This document shows positions 1 through 5,924 of a DNA stretch of 6,495 bases, piece by piece. A model generated the notes under the pieces. The model was given only the letters and a program-made list of their open reading frames with translations, made no database searches and was not told where the DNA came from. This DNA comes from Piscirickettsiaceae bacterium (GTDB lineage Bacteria; Pseudomonadota; Gammaproteobacteria; Nitrosococcales; Methylophagaceae). The stretch is from assembly GCA_030620285.1 (NCBI GenBank), contig JAUXFA010000071.1, forward strand, positions 1 through 6,495, given 5' to 3'. The stretch's first letter is position 1, and the number at the start of each line of letters is the position of its first letter. Both the position numbers and the translations under genes were made by a program.

Positions 1-1057
1 CTGTGAGTATGTTGATAAAGCCGAGCAATTAGCAATCGACCGAGCTAAAGAATTGTTTGGTGCCGATTATGCGAATGTTCAACCGCATTCAGGTTCCCAA
101 GCTAATGCCGCTGTTTATTTAGCATTATTGCAACCGGGCGATACAATTTTAGGAATGAGTTTGGCGCATGGTGGTCATTTAACTCATGGTTCTAAAGTCA
201 GTGCGTCAGGTAAAATTTATAATTCTGTTTCTTATGGTTTGAATGCTGACACTGGTGAGATAGATTACGATGAAGTTGAGCGTTTAGCTAAAGAGCATCA
301 ACCGAAAATGGTGATTGCTGGATTTTCTGCTTATTCACGGATAGTTGATTGGCAGCGTTTTCGTGATATTGCTGATTCTATTGGCGCCTATTTATTCGTT
401 GATATGGCACATGTAGCCGGTTTAATCGCTGCTGGAGAATATCCGAATCCAGTGCAAATCGCTGATGTGACAACAACGACTACTCATAAAACCTTACGTG
501 GTCCTCGTGGTGGTTTGATTTTAGCTAAAGCCAATGCAGAAATTGAGAAGAAATTAAATTCAGCGGTATTCCCCGGTTTTCAAGGCGGCCCATTAATGCA
601 TGTGATTGCCGCTAAAGCGGTGTCATTTAAAGAGGCAATGTTGCCAGAATTCCGCATCTATCAAAAGCAAGTGATCAAAAATGCTCGGGTGATGGCTGAT
701 ATCTTTATGGCGCGTGGTTATGATGTGGTTTCAAAAGGTACGGATGACCATTTGTTCTTGGTGAGTTTTATTGAAGCAGGCTTAACAGGTAAAGAGGTTG
801 ATGCTTGGTTGGGAGATTCAAATATCACCATCAATAAAAATGCCGTTCCAAATGATCCGCAATCACCTTTTGTGACCTCTGGTATTCGTGTTGGTACACC
901 AGCAGTGACGACTCGTGGTTTTAAAGAGAAAGAGTGTAAAGATCTGGCAACATGGATGTGTGATGTGATTGATAGTCGTGGTGATGATGCGGTAATCAAT
1001 GATGTTAAAGCTAAAGTATTGGCTGTTTGTCAGACGCTTCCTGTTTACAATAACTAA
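1..1057 (+). CDS. glyA: Serine hydroxymethyltransferase, 5'-truncated by the window edge
   Basis: This cytosolic PLP enzyme interconverts serine plus tetrahydrofolate with glycine plus 5,10-methylene-THF, the main one-carbon source for purine, thymidylate and methionine synthesis. The reading frame is open from the first base (first whole codon at position 2, CEYVD...) to TAA at 1055-1057, giving 351 visible codons. By comparison with E. coli GlyA (417 aa) about 67 N-terminal residues lie outside the window. Visible family motifs are [44 protein letters not shown] with the PLP lysine codon at 488-490, GGPLMHVIA, and [14 protein letters not shown] near the C-terminus. It ends in PVYNN, close to the E. 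coli end. The FPGFQGGP segment carries Phe where Gly or Ile is more usual, a mild variation. The ATG at 53 is internal, not the true start. A long palindrome begins directly after the stop codon and may end transcription. The identification is secure. Confidence 0.97.
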   Translation, partial: CEYVDKAEQLAIDRAKELFGADYANVQPHSGSQANAAVYLALLQPGDTILGMSLAHGGHLTHGSKVSASGKIYNSVSYGLNADTGEIDYDEVERLAKEHQPKMVIAGFSAYSRIVDWQRFRDIADSIGAYLFVDMAHVAGLIAAGEYPNPVQIADVTTTTTHKTLRGPRGGLILAKANAEIEKKLNSAVFPGFQGGPLMHVIAAKAVSFKEAMLPEFRIYQKQVIKNARVMADIFMARGYDVVSKGTDDHLFLVSFIEAGLTGKEVDAWLGDSNITINKNAVPNDPQSPFVTSGIRVGTPAVTTRGFKEKECKDLATWMCDVIDSRGDDAVINDVKAKVLAVCQTLPVYNN

Positions 1058-1200
1058 GGGTATTCCTAGAAAATGCACTTTTTCCACGATTGTTGCGTCA
1101 GCTCCGTACTCGAATCCTCATGTATTAATACATACACTGCGGTTCTGTGTGCGGATCTTCCTTGCACTCACGGAAAAATCACTATTTTTAGAAACACCCC
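1058..1200. repeat. Long imperfect palindrome (MITE-like or large hairpin) between glyA and nrdR
   Basis: Nearly the whole glyA-nrdR gap folds on itself. The centre is a perfect 14-nt palindrome, ATGTATTAATACAT, at 1120-1133. Moving outward, GAATCC (1112-1117) faces GGTTC (1141-1145), TCCGTAC (1103-1109) faces GTGCGGA (1149-1155, one G-T mismatch), TTTTTCC (1079-1085) faces GGAAAAA (1172-1178), and the outer GGGTATTCCTAGAAAAT (1058-1074) faces ATTTTTAGAAACACCC (ending about 1199). The arms keep register with only small indels and several transitions, so this is one long inverted repeat rather than chance small hairpins. It starts on the base after the glyA stop and ends about 12 nt before the nrdR ATG. 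No convincing target-site duplication is visible and there is no protein-coding content. Possible identities are a non-autonomous palindromic mobile element, a dispersed intergenic repeat, or a glyA terminator. Copy number in the genome cannot be judged here. Confidence 0.75.
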
Positions 1201-1212
1201 GAATTAATTAAT

Positions 1213-1686
1213 ATGCGTTGTCCTTTTTGCGGTGCTGATGATTCTAAGGTTATAGACTCTCGCCTTTCTGCGGAAGGGGATGCGATTCGTCGTCGTCGTA
1301 GTTGCGTGGAATGTAATGAACGTTTTACCACCTATGAAACTGCGGAATTAACCTTACCTCGATTAATTAAGCGTGATAAATCTCGGGCTGTGTTTTCTGA
1401 AGATAAGTTGCGGTCAGGTTTTTTAAGGGCTTTAGAAAAAAGACCTGTTAGTATTGATGCTATTGATAGTGCGGTAAAAGGCATTGTCAGGCAGCTAATT
1501 GCGACAGGTGATCGTGAGGTGGAAAGTCGTTTAGTCGGTGACTGGGTAATGGATGCCTTGCATGAATTAGATGAAGTAGCGTATGTTCGTTTTGCATCAG
1601 TTTATCGAAGCTTTCAGGATGTAAATGCATTTCATGAAGAAATTGAACGAATGAAAAGTCGTACCGAACAAGTAACCAAGGAATAG
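1213..1686 (+). CDS. nrdR: Transcriptional repressor NrdR (ribonucleotide reductase regulator)
   Basis: NrdR binds NrdR boxes upstream of nrd operons and represses ribonucleotide reductase genes when its ATP-cone is loaded with dATP. The 157-aa product has the family's usual length. The N-terminal zinc ribbon is MRCPFC (C3, C6) paired with CVEC (C31, C34), with the basic stretch RRRRSC between them. The ATP-cone runs from about residue 49 to 139, opening with [19 protein letters not shown] and including the conserved [15 protein letters not shown] at 122-136. The start is fixed by the near-invariant MRCPFC opening. The upstream bases (ACCCCGAATTAATTAAT) contain no recognisable Shine-Dalgarno, which is odd for the first gene of an operon and follows immediately on the palindrome. 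No NrdR-box pair is visible in the window, so autoregulation is not indicated. Four bases separate its stop from the next ORF. Confidence 0.97.
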   Translation: MRCPFCGADDSKVIDSRLSAEGDAIRRRRSCVECNERFTTYETAELTLPRLIKRDKSRAVFSEDKLRSGFLRALEKRPVSIDAIDSAVKGIVRQLIATGDREVESRLVGDWVMDALHELDEVAYVRFASVYRSFQDVNAFHEEIERMKSRTEQVTKE

Positions 1687-1693
1687 ATTTATG
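1678..1693 (+). promoter_or_regulatory. Ribosome binding site of the 72-aa CxxC ORF
   Basis: AAGGAA at 1678-1683 lies inside the last codons of nrdR, 7 nt before the ATG at 1691. It is the best-formed Shine-Dalgarno in the left half of the window and supports real translation of the short downstream ORF. Confidence 0.6.
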
Positions 1694-1909
1694 CTTCGCG
1701 TCATTATTTTTTGTGATATCTGTAATCCTCAGGGTGTTCGTTATATCGAGCAAACCAGAAGTACTTTACGTGGTGATATAGAAGGTCGACGAATCACAGA
1801 TGGCCGTTCTTGGTATGAAGGACCATTGGAAGAAGCGCTGGAAGCAGGATGGGATCATGAAAATGGCAAGCACATCTGCTCTCGCTGTCGAGATCGACAT
1901 AATAAGTAA
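1691..1909 (+). CDS. Small uncharacterised protein with two CxxC motifs (putative zinc-binding)
   Basis: This 72-aa protein is one I cannot assign to a named family. Two cysteine pairs sit near its ends, CDIC (C8, C11) and CSRC (C63, C66), the arrangement expected of a four-cysteine zinc site that would pull the termini together. Between them are a charged region, RGDIEGRRITDGRSWYEG (28-45), and an acidic helix-like stretch, PLEEALEAGWDHENGKH (45-61). It has no signal peptide or membrane segment, so it is probably cytosolic. Reasons to call it a gene are a good AAGGAA ribosome site, an ORF that fills the nrdR-ribD gap almost exactly (4 nt after nrdR, 5 nt before ribD), same-strand orientation, and a non-random composition with paired cysteines. 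The function is unknown. A structural zinc knuckle, a nucleic-acid-binding protein, or a partner of NrdR or the flavin enzymes are all speculation. Confidence 0.8.
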   Translation: MLRVIIFCDICNPQGVRYIEQTRSTLRGDIEGRRITDGRSWYEGPLEEALEAGWDHENGKHICSRCRDRHNK

Positions 1910-1914
1910 TTATC

Positions 1915-3015
1915 ATGTCAGTTCATGAACACTATATGGCCCGTGCTTTGCAGTTGGCAGAACGTGGTATTTTTACGACCGATCCGAATCCAAGAGTAGG
2001 CTGTGTTTTAGTAAAGGATGGCCAAACTATAGGTGAAGGCTATCACCTACGTGCAGGCGAGCCCCATGCGGAAGTTTATGCATTACTTGATGCTGGCCAG
2101 CAATCAAAAGATGCAGATTGTTATGTCACCTTGGAACCTTGTAGTCATATTGGCCGCACTGGCCCTTGTGCTGATGCATTGATCAACGCAGGTGTAAAAC
2201 GTGTTTTTATCGCGATGAGGGATCCTAATCCATTGGTATCTGGTACAGGAATTAAGAAATTAAAAAATGCAGGGATAGAAGTTTCAGTCGGATTGTTGCA
2301 GCAACAAGCTGAGAAACTTAACCTTGGATTTTGTCAGCGTATGCGTGGTGGCCGACCTTATGTTCGCAGTAAAATCGCGATGAGCGTTGATGGTCGGACA
2401 GCGATGTCCTCAGGTGAAAGCCAGTGGATAACAGGATCAGATGCTCGACAAGATGTGCAAAAATTACGTGCTCGAAGTTCGGCTATTTTAACGGGGATTG
2501 GCACAGTGTTAGCTGATAACCCAGCGTTAACCGTTAGACCAGAAGGTGATTGGTATCCTGATATTCAAGCTGTCAGGCAGCCATTGCGAGTGGTGGTTGA
2601 TAGTCAGTTACAAATAGCTGAACAAGCTAAGATCTTTCAAGATGAAGGTGATGTGTTGATCGTAAGTACAGTTGTTGATAAACAGTCTGTTAAAGCAGAA
2701 GTCATTACTTTGCCAGCAAAAAGTCAGCAAGTTGATTTGCATGCATTGATGACAGTGTTAGCAGAGCGTGAAATTAATGACGTATTAGTGGAGGCGGGTT
2801 CAGTATTAAATGGTGCATTATTACAAGAAAATTTGATTGATGAACTTATCATTTACATGGCGCCCAAATTGATGGGGGATTCGGCAAAGGGTTTATTTTA
2901 TTTGCCAGAATTACAAATGATGGCACAAAATATTGATCTAAGCATCAGCGATATCCGTGCTGTTGGTAACGATTGGCGAATTACAGCCACACCAAATTAT
3001 AGTGAGAACAAATAG
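1915..3015 (+). CDS. ribD: Bifunctional riboflavin biosynthesis deaminase/reductase RibD
   Basis: RibD carries out steps two and three of riboflavin synthesis after GTP cyclohydrolase II: zinc-dependent deamination of the pyrimidine, then NADPH-dependent reduction of the ribosyl side chain. At 366 aa it matches the usual bifunctional form. The N-terminal deaminase (about 1-145) shows PNPRVGCVLV (24-33), the zinc and catalytic HAE at 51-53, and PCSHIGRTGPC with zinc ligands C76 and C85. The reductase (about 147-366) shows KIAMSVDGRTA (153-163), SQWITGSDAR (169-178), GIGTVLADNPALTVR (194-208) and VEAGSVLNGALL (292-303). All key residues of both halves are present, so both activities are expected. 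The ATG at 1915 gives the standard N-terminus (HEHYMARALQLAERG). Only a weak purine stretch (TAAG) precedes it, so translation is probably coupled to the small upstream ORF. The stop lies 1 nt before the ribE start. Confidence 0.97.
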   Translation: MSVHEHYMARALQLAERGIFTTDPNPRVGCVLVKDGQTIGEGYHLRAGEPHAEVYALLDAGQQSKDADCYVTLEPCSHIGRTGPCADALINAGVKRVFIAMRDPNPLVSGTGIKKLKNAGIEVSVGLLQQQAEKLNLGFCQRMRGGRPYVRSKIAMSVDGRTAMSSGESQWITGSDARQDVQKLRARSSAILTGIGTVLADNPALTVRPEGDWYPDIQAVRQPLRVVVDSQLQIAEQAKIFQDEGDVLIVSTVVDKQSVKAEVITLPAKSQQVDLHALMTVLAEREINDVLVEAGSVLNGALLQENLIDELIIYMAPKLMGDSAKGLFYLPELQMMAQNIDLSISDIRAVGNDWRITATPNYSENK

Positions 3016-3016
3016 T

Positions 3017-3670
3017 ATGTTTACTGGCATTATTGCTGCGATAGGCAAGGTTAAAGCAGTTCAATCTAAGGGCGGTGACTTGTGTTTGCAAGTGGCAACA
3101 GAACAACTGGACTTATCGGATGTGTCATTAGGTGATAGTGTGGCGATCAATGGTGTTTGTTTGACAGTCGTTGATATGGGCAGTGCGACATTGAATTTTG
3201 ATGTGTCGCGGGAAAGTCTTGAATGCACAAGTTTGGGTAATGTTGAATCAGGTTCTGAAATAAACCTGGAGAAAGCCTTGGCGGTAGGTGATCGTTTAGG
3301 AGGGCACTTTGTCAGCGGTCATGTTGATGGCTTAGGAAAATTACTATCAAAACAAGAATCGGCTCGTTCAGTTCAATTTCGTATTGAAGTCCCCGCTGGT
3401 TTAGAACGCTATATTGCTGAAAAAGGTTCAATTTGTATTGATGGTGTTAGTTTGACGGTTAATGAGGCAGCGGATAATTGGTTTGAAGTGAATATTATCC
3501 CTCATACACTGCAAGAAACGATTATGAATAATTACCATATTGGTACTCAAGTTAATCTTGAAGTTGACCTGATTGCTCGTTATTTAGAACGATTACTGCC
3601 ACTACAACAAGATACCAATATTACTAAAAAAACATTACTTAAACATGGCTTTATGCAAGGCAATTCTTAA
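3017..3670 (+). CDS. ribE: Riboflavin synthase (alpha chain)
   Basis: This enzyme dismutates two 6,7-dimethyl-8-ribityllumazine molecules into riboflavin and the pyrimidine intermediate, the last step of the pathway (called ribC in E. coli usage). The 217-aa protein has the two tandem lumazine-binding repeats of the family. Repeat 1 starts with MFTGIIAAIG and contains NGVCLTV (45-51). Repeat 2 starts near GGHFVSGHVDG (95-105) and contains IDGVSLTVN (141-149), followed by IPHTLQET and DLIARYLERL. The start is ATG 3017, because MFTGII is the conserved N-terminus. An in-frame ATG at 2957 would add 20 residues lying wholly inside ribD and without family resemblance. The C-terminal ~24 residues after ARYLERL are a little longer than in E. 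coli (213 aa) and look non-conserved. Its TAA shares one base with the ribBA start (TAATG), and the lumazine substrate would come from a RibH that is not encoded here. Confidence 0.96.
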   Translation: MFTGIIAAIGKVKAVQSKGGDLCLQVATEQLDLSDVSLGDSVAINGVCLTVVDMGSATLNFDVSRESLECTSLGNVESGSEINLEKALAVGDRLGGHFVSGHVDGLGKLLSKQESARSVQFRIEVPAGLERYIAEKGSICIDGVSLTVNEAADNWFEVNIIPHTLQETIMNNYHIGTQVNLEVDLIARYLERLLPLQQDTNITKKTLLKHGFMQGNS

Positions 3671-4788
3671 TGAAATTAAATAGTACGTCTGAAATTATAG
3701 ATGATCTAAAACAAGGGAAAATGGTCATTATTATGGATGATGAAGATCGCGAAAATGAAGGCGATCTTGTTATGGCTGCAGAATGTGTGACGGCGCAAGC
3801 GATTAATTTTATGGCTCGTTATGCGCGAGGTTTGATTTGTTTAACCTTAACGGAAGAGCGTTGTCGACAACTTCGCTTGTCTCTGATGGTATCCGATAAT
3901 CAGACGAGTTATGAAACTAATTTCACTGTTTCTATTGAGGCCGCACAAGGTGTGACGACGGGGATTTCAGCATCTGATAGGGCCAAGACGATTCAAGCAG
4001 CAGTGAAAATGGATGCCAAGCCAGAAGATATTGTTCAACCAGGCCATATCTTCCCACTTAAAGCACAACTAGGCGGTGTATTGACACGCGCTGGACATAC
4101 TGAGGCGGGCTGTGATCTTGCTCAAATTGCGGGTAAAGATCCTTCGGCTGTGATTGTGGAAATTCTGAATGAAGATGGCAGCATGGCACGACGAACAGAT
4201 TTAGAAAAATTTGCTGAAATACATGATTTAAAAATAGGCACTATTGCCGATTTGATTAGCTATCGTCTTGAAAATGAAATGACGGTACAACGATTATCCC
4301 AATGTCATATGCCAACAAAACAAGGTGATTTTACGCTTTATAGTTTCCAAGATACTGTTAATGGTCAGGTACATTTGGCATTAGTTGCAGGTGATATTGA
4401 CCCTAATGAAGAAACCTTAGTGCGGGTACATATGGCTGATCCACTAGGTGACTTATTAGGAGCGACACGCGAACCTACTCATTGGCCATTAAACAAAGTC
4501 ATGTCTCAAATCCAACAAGCAGAGAAAGGGGTGTTGGTGGTTTTACGGCAGCCGCAGCAAAATAAACAATTGGCAGCGAAAATTGAGCGATATCAGCAAC
4601 AAGATCGAGGCGATGTTCCATCGACGGTGTCATTGAGCTGGGATTTAAGAACATTTGGCGTGGGCGCACAAATATTATCTGATTTAGGTGTGACCAAAAT
4701 GCGTGTTATGGGCACCCCAACAAAGCTAACTGGCTTGTCTGGTTTCGGTTTAGAACTTGTCGGTTATGTTGAGGATGATGAAATTTGA
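3670..4788 (+). CDS. ribBA: 3,4-dihydroxy-2-butanone-4-phosphate synthase fused to a degenerate GTP cyclohydrolase II domain (RibBX type)
   Basis: The RibB half (about 1-203) converts ribulose 5-phosphate to dihydroxybutanone phosphate, the four-carbon unit of the lumazine ring. Its acidic metal-binding motif DDEDRENEGD (23-32), TTGISASDRAKTI (96-108) and RAGHTEA (140-146) are intact, so this activity is expected. The second half (about 204-372) aligns with RibA but looks inactive. Where RibA has HSECLTGDVFGSLRCDCG, this protein has HMADPLGDLLGATREPTH (254-271), so the three zinc cysteines become D257, E268 and T270. RQEGRGIGL is replaced by RQPQQNKQL (293-301). The terminal fold motif DLRTFGVGAQIL (325-336) and GLSGFGLELV remain. 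This pattern matches RibBX proteins known from Proteobacteria, which keep RibB activity and depend on a separate ribA. AAGG (3657-3660) lies 9 nt before the ATG. The gene overlaps ribE by 1 nt and lpxB by 4 nt. Confidence 0.95.
   Translation: MKLNSTSEIIDDLKQGKMVIIMDDEDRENEGDLVMAAECVTAQAINFMARYARGLICLTLTEERCRQLRLSLMVSDNQTSYETNFTVSIEAAQGVTTGISASDRAKTIQAAVKMDAKPEDIVQPGHIFPLKAQLGGVLTRAGHTEAGCDLAQIAGKDPSAVIVEILNEDGSMARRTDLEKFAEIHDLKIGTIADLISYRLENEMTVQRLSQCHMPTKQGDFTLYSFQDTVNGQVHLALVAGDIDPNEETLVRVHMADPLGDLLGATREPTHWPLNKVMSQIQQAEKGVLVVLRQPQQNKQLAAKIERYQQQDRGDVPSTVSLSWDLRTFGVGAQILSDLGVTKMRVMGTPTKLTGLSGFGLELVGYVEDDEI
4771..4787 (+). promoter_or_regulatory. Ribosome binding site and TTG start of lpxB, overlapping the ribBA stop
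   Basis: GAGGA at 4771-4775 lies 9 nt before TTG 4785-4787, and that TTG overlaps the ribBA stop TGA (4786-4788) as TTGA. An in-frame TGA at 4779-4781 rules out any start further upstream, and the two nearby ATGs (4775, 4778) are in other frames. The next in-frame candidate, GTG at 4809, would start only four residues before the conserved GEASGD motif. TTG is therefore the best start. Confidence 0.65.
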
Positions 4789-5924
4789 CTGTTCAGGCAA
4801 ACATTGTCGTGATAACGGGTGAAGCTTCAGGTGATGCTCATGCTGGCAGGATGATTGCCGAGTTAAAACAATTAGCTCCAGAAATTAGTATAAAAGGTAT
4901 TGGCGGCGATAATATGCGTGCTGCTGGTGTTGACATTATTGTTGATTTTTCAGAGTTAGCCGTGATGGGATTGGTCGAAGTATTGAAACGCTATCGACAT
5001 ATCAAAAAAATCTTTAATCAAATGGTTGATTTACTGACGGCCGAAAGACCTGATTTATTAGTGCTAGTCGATTATCCAGGTTTTAATTTAAAGCTTGCTA
5101 AAGCTGCCAAGAAACTCGGCATTCCGGTGTTGTATTACATCAGCCCTAAAGTATGGGCATGGCGTAAGGGACGTGTAAAAACAATCAAGCAAGTTGTCGA
5201 TCATATGGCAGTGTTATTTCCTTTTGAAACACCTATTTATGAGATGGCAGGGGTTCCAGTAAGCTGTGTTGGCCATCCTTTGGTTGATGCGGTGAAAAGA
5301 ACATTAACGACAGAACAAGCTAAGGCCAAGTTTTCGATAGATCCTGAACATCGTGTATTAGGTTTATTTCCGGGGAGTCGTCGTAGTGAAGTTGAGACAC
5401 TGTTACCGATAATGATAGAGGCGGCTGAACAAATACATCAGCATCACTATGATGTCAGTATTGTTTTACCATTATCGCCGGGTCTTGATGAACAAGTACT
5501 TGAGCCTATTTTGCAACAAACCACATTGCCTATTAAGGTTGTATCAGGTGACTTTTATCAACTTACTTCGGCATGTGATGCCATTGTGGCTGCGTCAGGG
5601 ACGGTGACGCTTGAAATTGCTTTATTAGGTGTTCCTCACATTATTATTTATCGTGTTGCGCCGATGACTTTTCGAATTTTAAAGAAACTGGTCAAAATCC
5701 CTTATGTCGGTTTATGCAATATTGTAAGCGGTAAACCGTTAGTACTTGAGCTATTACAAGATGATGTCACGGTGGCAAGGCTAAAAAAAGAATTATCCTT
5801 GCTATTAACACAAGCAGATAGTAAGGCCGTTGCACAAGATATTCGAGAACAAGTATTAATGGCACTTGGCCCTACTGGTGGTGCAAAAAATGCAGCTAAA
5901 CAAGTACTGGCAATGTTGACATGA
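4785..5924 (+). CDS. lpxB: Lipid-A-disaccharide synthase LpxB
   Basis: LpxB condenses UDP-2,3-diacylglucosamine with lipid X (2,3-diacylglucosamine 1-phosphate), forming the beta-1,6 disaccharide of lipid A. It is a peripheral inner-membrane GT-B glycosyltransferase. The 379-aa length is near the E. coli 382. Visible motifs are GEASGD (12-17), VDYPGFN (95-101) with D96 matching the family's essential aspartate, [12 protein letters not shown] (120-131), CVGHPLVD (161-168), [10 protein letters not shown] (194-203), [15 protein letters not shown] (270-284) and [14 protein letters not shown] (312-325). The VDYPGFN and NIVSGK forms differ from the IDAPDFN and NLLA forms of enterobacteria and pseudomonads and recall sequences from outside the gammaproteobacteria. 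This suggests a divergent or second LpxB, or older transfer, though codon use does not look different by eye. The start is an unusual TTG. The gene overlaps ribBA and rnhB by 4 nt each. The lpxD, fabZ and lpxA genes normally upstream are absent. Confidence 0.95.
   Translation: MTVQANIVVITGEASGDAHAGRMIAELKQLAPEISIKGIGGDNMRAAGVDIIVDFSELAVMGLVEVLKRYRHIKKIFNQMVDLLTAERPDLLVLVDYPGFNLKLAKAAKKLGIPVLYYISPKVWAWRKGRVKTIKQVVDHMAVLFPFETPIYEMAGVPVSCVGHPLVDAVKRTLTTEQAKAKFSIDPEHRVLGLFPGSRRSEVETLLPIMIEAAEQIHQHHYDVSIVLPLSPGLDEQVLEPILQQTTLPIKVVSGDFYQLTSACDAIVAASGTVTLEIALLGVPHIIIYRVAPMTFRILKKLVKIPYVGLCNIVSGKPLVLELLQDDVTVARLKKELSLLLTQADSKAVAQDIREQVLMALGPTGGAKNAAKQVLAMLT

Noticed and set aside
718..1087. Minus-strand ORFs of 93 and 74 aa (718-999 and 863-1087)
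   Set aside because: They lie antisense to the conserved end of glyA, have no ribosome site or recognisable motif, and are explained as shadows of glyA.
1162..1188. Possible promoter TTGCAC ... TATTTT inside the right arm of the palindrome
   Set aside because: The spacer is only 15 nt and both hexamers are imperfect; AT-rich sequence yields such matches easily, so it is not listed as a feature.
999..1211. 70-aa plus-strand ORF crossing the glyA end and the palindrome
   Set aside because: It is out of frame with glyA, has no start context, and most of its length is the inverted repeat, so the open frame is incidental.
1058..1212. NrdR boxes upstream of nrdR
   Set aside because: No tandem matches to the known acaCwAtATaTwGtgt-type box were seen; the palindrome ATGTATTAATACAT is single and differs from the box.
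1487..1753. 88-aa minus-strand ORF opposite nrdR and the small CxxC gene
   Set aside because: It is antisense to two supported genes, with low-complexity His/Leu-rich content and no motif.
2957..3016. 20-residue N-terminal extension of riboflavin synthase from ATG 2957
   Set aside because: The extension lies wholly inside ribD in another frame and lacks family similarity; MFTGII at 3017 is the conserved N-terminus.
1909..3680. FMN riboswitch controlling the rib genes
   Set aside because: All gaps between genes from nrdR to rnhB are 5 nt or less, leaving no room, and the RFN-type conserved blocks are not visible in the glyA-nrdR gap.
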